A stretch of DNA of 64,000 nt from Pseudomonas sp. HOU2 (GTDB taxonomy: Bacteria > Pseudomonadota > Gammaproteobacteria > Pseudomonadales > Pseudomonadaceae), in assembly GCF_040729435.1 (NCBI RefSeq), contig NZ_CP160398.1, positions 1,860,001 through 1,924,000 on the forward strand, written 5' to 3'. Positions 19,297 through 27,019 of this stretch are shown piece after piece. The notes beneath the pieces were generated by a model that had not been told where the DNA came from, did not search any database, and was given only the letters and a program-made list of their open reading frames with translations. Both the position numbers and the translations under genes were made by a program. The first letter of the stretch is position 1. Each line of letters begins with the position of its first letter.

Positions 19297-19360
19297 GATT
19301 TAGCGCTCCACCTTATTGGCTCCCATTGCAGGTTTCTACCAGCGCTCCATGCCCACCCAC

Positions 19361-19379
19361 ACCTGTAAAATCTGACAGT
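19361..19379 (-). promoter_or_regulatory. Probable operator of the TcA operon
   Basis: On the coding strand this reads ACTGTCAGATTTTACAGGT, an imperfect palindrome whose near edge is 64 bases before the first ATG of the TcA operon. It matches the perfect 20-bp palindrome ahead of the TcB gene (28626-28645) at 16 of 18 aligned positions, and the distance to the start codon is similar. Shared sequence and position are seen directly; binding by one dimeric regulator is inference. Confidence 0.55.
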
Positions 19380-19540
19380 CCCGACGAACGGCAACCTTCC
19401 AGCAACGTATGTTTCCGGGTGTTTTGCCTGTGTGTCGGGAGGCTACAACGCCTTGCGCCTTTGCCTACAGATCCGCCAGAATCCGCCGGCTTGTGCGCAA
19501 TGCAGATGCCCCGTAACGTTGTCCGTGCCGCTGCCAATCA

Positions 19541-19758
19541 GTGGTCGGGTTTAGTCGCCCGGGGGGTATCGCCAATGTGCATAAGCGTCATCAAGTCGGG
19601 TATTCCCTATCCCCGCACTCGATGGTGGCTGTTCGCAGGGCGCCTTCGGGCGCGCCGGTTTTTGGTGATGCTTTCCCCCGGTCGACTAACCTGCGTTCAG
19701 CCGCCACCCTCTCGTTTAGTCGCGAGATCGTGCTGGCATCACTTAAGGGAAAATCACC
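19541..19758 (+). ncRNA. Structured 5' leader of the DUF6124 gene (candidate cis-regulatory RNA)
   Basis: Several stems can be read directly. A hairpin CGGG-TTTAGTCG-CCCG lies at 19546-19561. A second hairpin with a different stem but the identical 8-base loop, TCTCG-TTTAGTCG-CGAGA, lies at 19710-19727. A long stem pairs GGCTG..CGCAGG (19627-19639) with CCTGCG..CAGCC (19690-19702) across a TT/TT internal loop. It encloses a UUCG-tetraloop hairpin GCGCC-TTCG-GGCGC (19640-19653) followed shortly by five Ts. GGTCGACTAACC (19680-19691) carries the loop sequence in reverse complement and competes with the long stem. The AAGGGA ribosome site follows at 19744-19749. I recognise no named RNA family. 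Confidence 0.5.
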
Positions 19759-20133
19759 ATGTTCAAACCAACTCCGAATCCACCCGAAACAAACCCTGCC
19801 GATACCTCGCCCTACGAATCTCCCGATTCAAAAAAACTCCACGAAGCCGCCGAGCGCGCTCTCGATCACTACCTCAAACCCGAACCGTCCTCGCGCAATT
19901 CCGTGGACCGTGGCATGCAGATGTTCCGGGTCGCGCCCGACATCAATCCCGAAGCGATTGCCATCCAGACCTACGAAACCTTTTCGTCGGTGAGCATTCT
20001 GCTGCTGGATCTGGCGGACAGCCTGGAAGACAAACCACGGCATCTGGCGATGGCGATTTATCAGTTGAGCGAGATGGGGTTGTTGCTGGCGGAGAAGACG
20101 CTGGACAGTGAGCGGGCGATTGCTGTGGGTTAG
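19759..20133 (+). CDS. DUF6124 family protein
   Basis: A 124-residue cytoplasmic protein with no membrane segment. The opening (MFKPTPNPPETNP, then DSKKLHEAAERALDHYL) is the hallmark of the DUF6124 family, small proteins of unknown function that are frequent in Pseudomonas. The C-terminal half (SVSILLLDLADSLEDKPRHL) is predicted helical. An AAGGGA ribosome site lies about 10 bases before the ATG. It sits downstream of a long structured leader, so expression may be controlled at the RNA level. No function can be assigned from sequence, and its link with the adjacent Tc operon is only positional. Confidence 0.75.
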   Translation: MFKPTPNPPETNPADTSPYESPDSKKLHEAAERALDHYLKPEPSSRNSVDRGMQMFRVAPDINPEAIAIQTYETFSSVSILLLDLADSLEDKPRHLAMAIYQLSEMGLLLAEKTLDSERAIAVG

Positions 20134-20165
20134 CCTGTAGATAGACGTTGTCTGGGCTGACGCCT

Positions 20166-20253
20166 TCGCGGGCAAGCCCGCTCCCACAGGGATTTGTGGT
20201 GTGCACAAATTCCGTGATCAACCCGGACACTGTGGGAGCGGGCTTGCCCGCGA
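20166..20253. repeat. REP-type inverted repeat pair, class GCGGGCAAGCCCGC
   Basis: Arms TCGCGGGCAAGCCCGCTC.. (20166-20189) and its reverse complement (20230-20253) flank ~40 bases. It lies between the convergent DUF6124 and PilZ genes. The same sequence class recurs at 44611-44713. Confidence 0.85.
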
Positions 20254-20279
20254 TGGCAATTATGCGAGCGCCGCTGAAG

Positions 20280-20639
20280 TCAGGCCGAAGCCGGCAATGG
20301 CTGGAAGCTGAAGTACTGACGCAGCGCCTCGACCAGTTGCCCATATTCCGGGGGTGGACGCTGCAGGCTGAATCCGGCGTCGTAATGCAGGGGGGTAGCA
20401 TCTTCCTGACACCACAGGCAGCACGCATTGAGGTCGATGACCTGCTGGCAACCATCGCTGGCGGGGATTTTCAGGCGCAGATGGAATTCGGCACCGATCA
20501 TCATCGGCAACTGGCTGATAAGCATCAGCCCGTCTTCGGACACGTTGCCCAGAAAACCGATGGGTTTGTCGGTGACGCTGTTGTACACCCGGAGGAAGTA
20601 CGGCAACTGGTGCCGTTCGATTCGACGATCGGTAAACAT
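20280..20639 (-). CDS. PilZ domain protein (putative c-di-GMP receptor)
   Basis: The start is taken at ATG 20639 (MFTDRRIERHQ), giving 119 residues; a GTG at 20678 would add 13 residues with no better ribosome site. The protein is a single PilZ domain. The c-di-GMP binding elements are present: R-x-x-x-R near the N-terminus (RRIERH) and N-x-S-x-x-G (NVSEDG), followed by the expected beta-barrel strands. It would bind c-di-GMP and modify a partner protein, possibly in motility or surface behaviour, but no partner is visible here. A GGDEF enzyme is encoded about 5 kb away. It appears monocistronic between a REP pair and the lipoprotein gene. Confidence 0.8.
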   Translation of the reverse strand: MFTDRRIERHQLPYFLRVYNSVTDKPIGFLGNVSEDGLMLISQLPMMIGAEFHLRLKIPASDGCQQVIDLNACCLWCQEDATPLHYDAGFSLQRPPPEYGQLVEALRQYFSFQPLPASA

Positions 20640-20867
20640 GCGCAGTACGCCATGCAAGGCTCCATCACAGAGCCGCACCTTTGCTTCGGAACGGGCCTGC
20701 CTCGCAGACGCGCTCTCCCCGCTTCCGGTGGGATGGTCGCCAATACGCCATCACCTCAACAACGACCAGTCGCAGGTGTTGCCCCGGTTCAGAGTCAGGC
20801 TCTGAACCGGATCACTGGACTATAGCTCAGCTTGTACAGTCAGCCAGCGTTTGTATGACACCCAGCA

Positions 20868-21254
20868 TCAGAAGCGTTGCGGACCCGGCGCTGCCACCGC
20901 GCTGCGCGTCGGGTAATGACCCAGGCTCTGCAGGGTTTCCAGACGCGCGCGGGCGCGGAAGGCGTATTCGCTGTTGGGGTACGAGGCGATGATGAACTGA
21001 TAGGTCTGCGCCGCATCGATGTACATTTTTTGCCGTTCCAGGCACTGGCCGCGCATCATCGACACTTCCGGCCACACATACGGACGAGCCCGGCTGGCGC
21101 GCTCGACCTTGGACAGTTCGAGCATCACCTGCTCGCAATTGCCCCGGTCATAGGCGCTGTAGGCGTTGTTCAAATGATGGTTCATCGACCAACGGGTGCA
21201 GCCCGTGGCAGCGAGGGCGCTAAGGGCAAGGGCGGCAATGGGCAACAATCGCAT
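20868..21254 (-). CDS. Small TPR-like lipoprotein
   Basis: ATG 21254 (MRLLPIAALALSALAATGC) gives a type II signal peptide with lipobox ATGC, so Cys19 should be lipidated; an AGGAG lies about 13 bases upstream. The 128-residue product then has a helical domain with TPR-like repeats (AYDRGNCEQVMLELSKVE; YIDAAQTYQFIIASYPNSEY). It probably lies at the periplasmic face of the outer membrane and may act as a scaffold. I cannot assign a pathway. The longer open frame to 21362 lacks a signal sequence at its N-terminus, so the shorter start is preferred. Confidence 0.8.
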   Translation of the reverse strand: MRLLPIAALALSALAATGCTRWSMNHHLNNAYSAYDRGNCEQVMLELSKVERASRARPYVWPEVSMMRGQCLERQKMYIDAAQTYQFIIASYPNSEYAFRARARLETLQSLGHYPTRSAVAAPGPQRF

Positions 21255-21330
21255 GGGGAGGTTCTCCTGTCTTGAGCTCTGTATCGACCTTGCGCGAAAA
21301 ATCTTCAATGCCGCCCTCGTCAGCGTGTTA

Positions 21331-21681
21331 TCAGTGCGGGGCATCCTCGGGAGGGTTGGCATCGTCCTTCGGTGCAGATGGGGTTGACTCCAGATGGATG
21401 GTCACTACCGGTGACCTTGGCGAAACCGTGCCGTCCGGGCTTCTTTCAACGACATAAAAACCGAATTTGCTCAGATCCAGGAACGTATTCCATCGCCGGT
21501 TGCTACTGATCAATTGGCCAAACAGCGGATTCAAGGGATCCCTGGTGCTGTAGGCGAACGCGGAATTTCCGGGTGTTCCTGTTCCCTCCACTCGAAAACG
21601 GACACCTGGCTTGTCACCATCTTTTGGGGTTTCAATCACTGGCGGTTCCAGCGCCTGGTGTGTTTCTTTTTCAGCTGTCAT
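21331..21681 (-). CDS. Single-module Ig-like protein related to the TcA-operon Ig protein
   Basis: The start is placed at ATG 21681 (MTAEKETHQ), with GAGG about 12 bases upstream, giving 116 residues and no signal peptide. After a short acidic N-terminus the protein is one ~85-residue beta module beginning PPVIETPKDGD and continuing with a G-T-G-x-P-G core, then SSNRRWNTFLDLSKFGFY and SPVVTIHL. This follows the pattern of the ten modules in the 936-residue protein encoded at 16486-19296. A degenerate copy of the Tc palindrome lies 70 bases upstream of this ATG. I infer a small partner or free copy of the Tc-associated Ig module; unrelated drift from the same fold is possible. Confidence 0.6.
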   Translation of the reverse strand: MTAEKETHQALEPPVIETPKDGDKPGVRFRVEGTGTPGNSAFAYSTRDPLNPLFGQLISSNRRWNTFLDLSKFGFYVVERSPDGTVSPRSPVVTIHLESTPSAPKDDANPPEDAPH

Positions 21682-21751
21682 GTCGTTAGCCTCACAGCCC
21701 CGCCACCATTGGCGGGATTCAATCTGTATATCGATCGAAAAACTGCGTGCC

Positions 21752-21770
21752 ACCTGTAAGAAATACCAGT
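21752..21770 (-). promoter_or_regulatory. Degenerate copy of the Tc operator upstream of the small Ig-like gene
   Basis: Coding-strand sequence ACTGGTATTTCTTACAGGT matches the TcA-operon site at about 14 of 19 positions. The near edge is 70 bases before ATG 21681, close to the spacing at the TcA (64) and TcB (67) genes. The match is weak and could be chance. Confidence 0.3.
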
Positions 21771-21913
21771 ACCGACCAGCGGTAGCGGTTGCCGGTCACA
21801 GTCGTTGAAAAAACCACGTTCAATAAAGAAAACAATAAGTAGTGCAAACGAACAATGACTACACCCCAAGAGCATAGTAGCCTCTGCTAGCGCTTGAACT
21901 CAGGAGTCTTTGC

Positions 21914-23365
21914 ATGTCCGTCCGTCGTACCAAAATCGTCGCTACCCTTGGCCCGGCCAGTAACTCGCCGGAAGTTCTCGAACAGCTGATTCTGGCTGGT
22001 CTGGACGTCGCCCGTCTGAACTTCTCCCACGGCACCCCCGACGAGCACAAGGCTCGCGCGAAGCTGGTGCGTGACCTCGCCGCCAAGCACGGCCGTTTCG
22101 TCGCCCTGCTGGGTGACCTGCAAGGCCCGAAAATCCGTATCGCCAAATTCGCCAACAAGCGCATCGAGCTGAAGATCGGTGACAAGTTCACCTTCTCCAC
22201 CAGCCATCCGCTGACCGAAGGCAACCAGCAAGTGGTCGGCATCGACTACCCGGATCTGGTGAAAGACTGCGGCGTGGGCGACGAGCTGCTGCTCGACGAC
22301 GGCCGCGTAGTGATGCGCGTCGAAACCGCCACTGCTACCGAGCTGCACTGCGTGGTGACCATCGGCGGCCCGCTGTCCGACCACAAAGGCATCAACCGTC
22401 GCGGTGGCGGCCTGACCGCACCAGCCCTGACCGAAAAAGACAAGGCCGACATCAAGCTCGCCGCCGAAATGGAAGTCGACTACCTCGCGGTGTCCTTCCC
22501 GCGTGACGCGGCTGACATGAACTACGCCCGTCAACTGCGCGACGAAGCCGGCGGCACTGCCTGGCTGGTGGCGAAGATCGAACGCGCCGAAGCTGTGGCC
22601 GATGACGAAACCCTCGACGGCCTGATCAAGGCGTCTGACGCAGTGATGGTTGCCCGTGGCGACCTCGGTGTGGAAATCGGCGACGCCGAGCTGGTAGGCA
22701 TTCAGAAGAAGATCATTCTGCACGCACGCCGCCACAACAAAGCGGTGATCGTTGCGACCCAGATGATGGAGTCGATGATCCAGAACCCGATGCCGACCCG
22801 CGCCGAAGTGTCCGACGTGGCCAACGCTGTGCTCGACTACACCGACGCCGTGATGCTCTCGGCCGAATCCGCTGCCGGCGCTTACCCGCTGGAAGCCGTG
22901 CAGGCGATGGCACGCATCTGCGTCGGCGCTGAAAAGCACCCGACCAGCAAGACTTCCAGCCACCGCATCGGCAAGGAATTCGAGCGCTGCGACGAGAGTA
23001 TTGCGCTGGCGACCATGTACACCGCCAACCACTTCCCGGGTGTCAAGGCGATCATCGCGCTGACCGAAAGCGGTTACACCCCGCTGATCATGTCGCGTAT
23101 CCGTTCGTCGGTGCCGATCTACTGCTTCACCCCGCACCGCGAAGCCCAGGCCCGCGCGGCGATGTTCCGCGGTGTGTACACCGTGCCGTTCGACCCGGCC
23201 TCGCTGGCTCCGAACGAAGTCAGCCAGAAGGCGATCGACGAACTGGTCAAGCGCGGCGTTGTGGAAAAAGGCGACTGGGTCATCCTGACCAAGGGCGACA
23301 GCTACCACACCACCGGCGGCACCAACGGCATGAAGATCCTGCACGTTGGCGATCCACAGGTCTGA
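21914..23365 (+). CDS. pykA: Pyruvate kinase
   Basis: A 483-residue cytoplasmic enzyme that converts phosphoenolpyruvate and ADP to pyruvate and ATP, the last step of lower glycolysis/Entner-Doudoroff. The start (MSVRRTKIVATLGPAS) carries the strand with the catalytic Arg, preceded by an AGGAG site. The substrate-binding region includes LNFSHGTPDEH and GDLQGPKIRIAKF, and the active-site signature VAKIERAEAV contains the Lys and Glu that bind metal and PEP. The length and sequence match the pseudomonad PykA type. An intrinsic terminator follows. It is the first gene of the conserved block that also holds the crotonase, ferredoxin reductase, diguanylate cyclase and fumarase. Confidence 0.97.
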   Translation: MSVRRTKIVATLGPASNSPEVLEQLILAGLDVARLNFSHGTPDEHKARAKLVRDLAAKHGRFVALLGDLQGPKIRIAKFANKRIELKIGDKFTFSTSHPLTEGNQQVVGIDYPDLVKDCGVGDELLLDDGRVVMRVETATATELHCVVTIGGPLSDHKGINRRGGGLTAPALTEKDKADIKLAAEMEVDYLAVSFPRDAADMNYARQLRDEAGGTAWLVAKIERAEAVADDETLDGLIKASDAVMVARGDLGVEIGDAELVGIQKKIILHARRHNKAVIVATQMMESMIQNPMPTRAEVSDVANAVLDYTDAVMLSAESAAGAYPLEAVQAMARICVGAEKHPTSKTSSHRIGKEFERCDESIALATMYTANHFPGVKAIIALTESGYTPLIMSRIRSSVPIYCFTPHREAQARAAMFRGVYTVPFDPASLAPNEVSQKAIDELVKRGVVEKGDWVILTKGDSYHTTGGTNGMKILHVGDPQV

Positions 23366-23382
23366 GTGATCAGCTGAAAACC

Positions 23383-23415
23383 AAAAGCCCCGGCATGTGA
23401 GTGCCGGGGCTTTTT
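23383..23415 (+). terminator. Intrinsic terminator of pykA
   Basis: AAGCCCCGGCA and TGCCGGGGCTT form a GC-rich stem around a 6-base loop, followed by a T run, 17 bases after the stop codon. Confidence 0.9.
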
Positions 23416-23450
23416 GCATACTGATCCAACAGATTTTGTATCTGCTCTGG

Positions 23451-23548
23451 CCTCATCGCTGGCAAGCCAGCTCCCACAGGGCTCGGCGGCGATCACAGTT
23501 TTTGCATCCATCACAAAAACTGTGGGAGCTGGCTTGCCAGCGATGAGG
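23451..23548. repeat. REP-type inverted repeat pair, class GCTGGCAAGCCAGC
   Basis: Perfect 29-base arms at 23451-23479 and 23520-23548, with a further internal inverted pair (CACAGTTTTTG / CAAAAACTGTG). It lies between convergent pykA and the crotonase gene. The same class occurs at 46271, 47841, 50688 and 62634. Confidence 0.9.
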
Positions 23549-23569
23549 GCAGCCCGGCCGGCGAAAATC

Positions 23570-24319
23570 TCAATGCCGTTTGATGAATCCGGTCAATGCC
23601 GCCAACGCCTCCGGCGAGCGCAAACGCTGGGTGAACAACGCGCCCTCCTCCTCGATCACCTTACGGATCAATTCGCGATCCGGCGCCCTCATCAATTGCT
23701 TGCTGATACGCACCGCTTCGGCCGGTAGCTCATCGAAACGCAACGCCATCTCCCGCGCCTTGCTCAGTGCTGCTTCGCCACTGCCCAACGCCTCGGTGGC
23801 AATGCCCCACTGCGCCGCCTGTTCACCGCTGAACCCTTCGCCGAGCAGCAACAGCTCCGCCGCTTTCGCCTGCCCGAGCAGACGCGGCAGGATAAGGCTG
23901 GAGCCAAACTCCGGACACAACCCGAGATTGACGAACGGCATGCGCAACCGCGCATCGCGGCTGACGTAGACCAGATCACAATGCAGCAGCAACGTGGTGC
24001 CGATGCCCACCGCCGCACCGGCCACGGCGGCGATCACCGGTTTGCGGCATTCGAGCAGGTTGAGCATGAAGTGAAACACCGGGCTGTCGAGGTCGCTCGG
24101 CGGTTGCTGGATGAAGTCGGCAATGTCGTTGCCGGCGGTGAAGCACTCAGCGCTGCCGGTGATCAGCACAGCATTGATGTCAGGATCGTTGTCGGCCTGC
24201 TTCAGGGCCTCGGCGAGGCGGCTGTACATCGCGCGGGTCAGGGCGTTTTTCTTGTCCGGACGGTTGAGACGCAGGGTGAGCAAACCGCGTTCGCGTTCGA
24301 GCAGGATGGCTTCGGTCAT
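23570..24319 (-). CDS. Crotonase-fold enzyme, probably enoyl-CoA isomerase rather than hydratase
   Basis: A 249-residue crotonase-superfamily protein. The oxyanion-hole motifs are present (FTAGND near residues 60-65; GAAVGIGTT near 101-109). The two catalytic glutamates of true enoyl-CoA hydratase are not: the GGGCE position reads GIGTT, and the Q-P-E position reads MPF. Instead a glutamate lies in LGLCPEFGSS (Glu137), the position used by delta3,delta2-enoyl-CoA isomerases of the ECI type (P-E-G-x-S-S). I therefore infer double-bond isomerisation of unsaturated acyl-CoA in fatty acid degradation. Usual annotation would be 'enoyl-CoA hydratase'. It follows the ferredoxin reductase gene on the same strand, separated by a REP pair. 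Confidence 0.85.
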   Translation of the reverse strand: MTEAILLERERGLLTLRLNRPDKKNALTRAMYSRLAEALKQADNDPDINAVLITGSAECFTAGNDIADFIQQPPSDLDSPVFHFMLNLLECRKPVIAAVAGAAVGIGTTLLLHCDLVYVSRDARLRMPFVNLGLCPEFGSSLILPRLLGQAKAAELLLLGEGFSGEQAAQWGIATEALGSGEAALSKAREMALRFDELPAEAVRISKQLMRAPDRELIRKVIEEEGALFTQRLRSPEALAALTGFIKRH

Positions 24320-24376
24320 CAGCGTTACTCAACATTTAAAAGGCTGACAAAGATTTTTTGTGGTGAGGCTGGATTG

Positions 24377-24471
24377 CTGTGGCGAGGGGATTTATCCCCG
24401 ATTGAGTGCGCAGCGCTCACAAAAACTGGGGCCGCTGCGCAGCCCATCGGGGATAAATCCCCTCGCCACAG
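24377..24471. repeat. Inverted repeat pair, class GGCGAGGGGATTTATCCCC
   Basis: Arms at 24377-24402 and 24446-24471 are reverse complements, each with its own internal GGGGATTTATCCCC palindrome. It sits between the crotonase and ferredoxin reductase genes. Confidence 0.85.
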
Positions 24472-24499
24472 GAGTTCACCTTCACATCAGATTCAGCGC

Positions 24500-25435
24500 T
24501 CAACCGCGGGTCAGAAACACATCCGCCAGCAGTTGATTGCGCGGCAACCCGGCCAGGTACAGACGCTTGGCAAACGCATCGACGCTGGCAGTCGAGCCGC
24601 AGACTAAGGCCAGGGTTTGCCGGGAAACAAGGCGCAGTTGCGCCAAAGCATCGGCTGACTCGGCCGCCGTCCACAGCTCGACGCTGAGGTTTTCGCGTTG
24701 TGCGGCAAGCGCCGCCAGGGGTTTGGACAGATAGTGCTCGCGCGCGTCATGGGCCAGGTGAATGACGCGGATGGCGCCTTGGTGATCCTGACGCAAGGCT
24801 TCGCGCAGCACGCCGAACAACGGGCCCAGCCCGGTGCCGGCCGCCAGCAGCCACAGCGGGCGCGAGTGCCAGTCCGGGTCGTAATGCAACGCGCCGCCGC
24901 GCAGTTCGCCAAGGCGGATCGGGTCACCGATCTGCAGGCGCCGCGCCGCATCGCTGAATTCGCCGGGCTGGCGGCAGTCGAGGTGAAATTCGAGAAAGCG
25001 CTCTTCCTGCGGCAGGCTTGCCAGCGAATACGGTCTGGCGATCTGGTTGATCCACAGCACCAGATGCTGCCCGGCGGCGTAGCGTAGCGGTCGTTGCGGG
25101 GTCAGGCGCAAACGCAGGACGTTGTCACTGAGCCAGTCCAGCGCCTCGACCACGGCCGGACGACCGTCGGTGACCGGGTCGAAGGTGTGTACCTGCAAAT
25201 CTTCCGTGACCTGACACTGACAGGCCAGCCGCCAGCCTTGCTGGCGCTGTTCGGCGCTCAAGGCATCCGGGCGACTGTCGGCGGGCAAGCCGTTCACGCA
25301 CTGCACCAGACAGGCATGGCAACTGCCGGCGCGGCAGCTGTAAGGCACCGCGACGCCGTTCTGGTTGAGGGCGTCGAGCAGGTTGCTGCCCGCCGCCACC
25401 GACCATTGCCGGTCACCGACGCGAAGTTCAGGCAT
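24500..25435 (-). CDS. 2Fe-2S ferredoxin / FAD-dependent oxidoreductase
   Basis: Start taken at ATG 25435 (MPELRVGDRQ), overlapping the diguanylate cyclase stop by 8 bases; 311 residues. The N-terminal ~90 residues are a plant-type ferredoxin domain with cysteines spaced C-x4-C-x2-C (SCRAGSCHAC) and a fourth Cys in RLACQC, binding one 2Fe-2S cluster. An FAD-binding barrel follows (ARPYSLAS), then an NAD(P)H-binding domain (LLAAGTGLGPLFGVLRE). It should pass electrons from NAD(P)H through FAD to the cluster and an unknown acceptor. The gene holds the same place in the pykA-fumA block of P. aeruginosa as I recall it. Confidence 0.88.
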   Translation of the reverse strand: MPELRVGDRQWSVAAGSNLLDALNQNGVAVPYSCRAGSCHACLVQCVNGLPADSRPDALSAEQRQQGWRLACQCQVTEDLQVHTFDPVTDGRPAVVEALDWLSDNVLRLRLTPQRPLRYAAGQHLVLWINQIARPYSLASLPQEERFLEFHLDCRQPGEFSDAARRLQIGDPIRLGELRGGALHYDPDWHSRPLWLLAAGTGLGPLFGVLREALRQDHQGAIRVIHLAHDAREHYLSKPLAALAAQRENLSVELWTAAESADALAQLRLVSRQTLALVCGSTASVDAFAKRLYLAGLPRNQLLADVFLTRG

Positions 25436-26546
25436 CCACATTCTCCCATGCCGCTGCACAGCGATTGCGCCCGTCGCGCTTGGCCCGGTACAGCGCCTGA
25501 TCTGCACGCTGCAAAGCGTCGTCCAGATCGTCGCCCAGTTCCAGCAGGGTCATGCCCGCCGACAGGCTGAGGTTACGCACGTTCAGGCCCATCAGTTCGA
25601 CATCGGTGAAAGCAATGCGCAGGCGTTCGCAGCAGGCGGTCAGGCGTTCGGCATCGCAGTCGGGCAACAACACCACGAATTCTTCGCCACCGTAACGCGC
25701 CAGCACGTCGCCGTCACGCAGGCAGGCACCCGCCACGCCGGCGAAAGCCTGCAACACCTGATCGCCGGCGGCATGACCGTGCAGATCGTTGATGCGTTTG
25801 AAGTGATCGAGGTCGATCAGTGCCAGACCATGCACCACGCCCGGTTCCATCTCCGCCAGTTCCCGTGAGGCCAGACGCAGAAAATGCCGGCGATTGAACA
25901 GCCCGGTCAACTCGTCGGTGGCCACCAGATCTTCGAGTTGGCGCATCATCCCGCGCAGGGTGTCCTGATGCGCCTGCAAGGCAAACCGGCGCTGGCGCAT
26001 GCGCTGGCGTGAAACCTGGACGAAGCGTGCATAAATCACCAGCCACGCCAGCACCATCGCCAGAATACACACCTGCAACACCGCCAATGCCGGATCCGGC
26101 AAACGGAAGTGGAAGCCGTCCCAAAGGGTGATCGCACAGAAACTGAAGAACACCAGCAGCGCGCAACGAATGAACGCGCGCCGGGATAAATGGAACAGAC
26201 CGAACAGCAGGATCAGCACGTAGAACACCAGAAACGCGCCGCGTGCTTCATCCAGATGGGCGATCAGCCAGGTCTGCCAGCCAAGCCCGAGCAGCACTTG
26301 CGCCTCGGTCAGGCTGGGGTCGGCGAAGCGCTGATTGCGCCCGGACCAGAACAGCGCAAACAACGTCGCCTGGCAGATCACCACCAGCGCGCTGCCGATG
26401 GCCACGCTGTTCAATGATTGCGGGTAATGCCCGGTGAAAAACGCCAGCCACAGCAGCAGCAAAGCCAATCCATAGGTGGCTGCAGCGAGTGCAAAGCGTT
26501 TGAGCAAAAGACGTTGAATAGCGTTATGGGTCAATCGTTGACTCAC
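25428..26546 (-). CDS. sadC: Membrane-bound diguanylate cyclase (SadC-like)
   Basis: A 372-residue protein with five or six hydrophobic helices over residues ~15-175, a basic linker, and a C-terminal GGDEF domain. The active-site motif is GGEEF (about residue 285), and an inhibitory I-site R-x-x-D (RDGD) lies exactly five residues before it, so product inhibition is expected. It makes c-di-GMP from two GTP at the inner membrane. Position between the ferredoxin reductase and fumarase genes matches sadC (PA4332), which promotes surface attachment; this copy seems shorter than the P. aeruginosa one. The GTG start at 26546 has no clear ribosome site, so the true start may lie slightly downstream. 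Confidence 0.75.
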   Translation of the reverse strand: MSQRLTHNAIQRLLLKRFALAAATYGLALLLLWLAFFTGHYPQSLNSVAIGSALVVICQATLFALFWSGRNQRFADPSLTEAQVLLGLGWQTWLIAHLDEARGAFLVFYVLILLFGLFHLSRRAFIRCALLVFFSFCAITLWDGFHFRLPDPALAVLQVCILAMVLAWLVIYARFVQVSRQRMRQRRFALQAHQDTLRGMMRQLEDLVATDELTGLFNRRHFLRLASRELAEMEPGVVHGLALIDLDHFKRINDLHGHAAGDQVLQAFAGVAGACLRDGDVLARYGGEEFVVLLPDCDAERLTACCERLRIAFTDVELMGLNVRNLSLSAGMTLLELGDDLDDALQRADQALYRAKRDGRNRCAAAWENVDA

Positions 26547-27019
26547 CGTGCGATAGGAGGCTGACCGAGTGTCCTACTCTACAGACCGGATGCCACTTTA
26601 GAGGGGCGGTCGATAAATGACCACCGATTTTCGGCGCCAAAAATTGACGTCAAATGCATGACCCGATTGTCGGATTGACGCCGCCTTCTGTGGCGAGGGA
26701 GCTTGCTCCCGCTGGCCTGCGCAGCAGGCCCAAATCCAGCCAACTCAATATTTCAGTTCCACCGTGTATACCGATTTACGGCTGCTGCGCAGCCGAGCGG
26801 GAGCAAGCTCCCTCGCCACAGGGGCCAGCAGTGTTCGGTATGCGACCAACGAATGACTGCCGGCGCGTGTATGCCCTGCAGAGGCGCGGTATACTGCCGC
26901 GCCTTTTTAGCGTCGCGCCAGCAGCCCCGGCGTGCCTTGAAAGGTGCTTGCGACCGACCGATGCACCCAAGCCGCAGGCACCTTATTGAATGTTCCCGTC
27001 TTTTAGAGGAGCGCGACTC
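26547..27019. other. Divergent intergenic region between sadC-like gene and fumarase
   Basis: A 473-base gap containing one inverted-repeat pair (26688-26821) and presumably the promoters of both genes. Near 26887-26902 a GCGGTATACTGCCGC palindrome with a TATACT element could be part of the fumarase promoter. I see no gene here. Confidence 0.55.
26688..26821. repeat. Inverted repeat pair, class GGGAGCTTGCTCCC
   Basis: Arms CTGTGGCGAGGGAGCTTGCT.. (from 26688) and the reverse complement ending at 26821. Each has an internal GGGAGCnnGCTCCC palindrome, and short GCTGCGCAGC-like inverted repeats lie within. Same class at 53688 and 60230. Confidence 0.85.

Larger units (their letters stand above)
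19297..19758. other. Intergenic region between the TcA operon and the DUF6124 gene
   Basis: This 462-base gap between divergent genes holds the TcA operator-like palindrome (19361-19379) on the left and a highly structured leader (19541-19727) on the right. I see no convincing small gene in between; short open frames here have no ribosome binding site and lie over the stem-loops. Confidence 0.6.

Noticed and set aside
21887..23419. 510-residue frame antisense to pykA
   Set aside because: Pyruvate kinase is unmistakable on the other strand; the shadow has biased His/Val/Gly composition.
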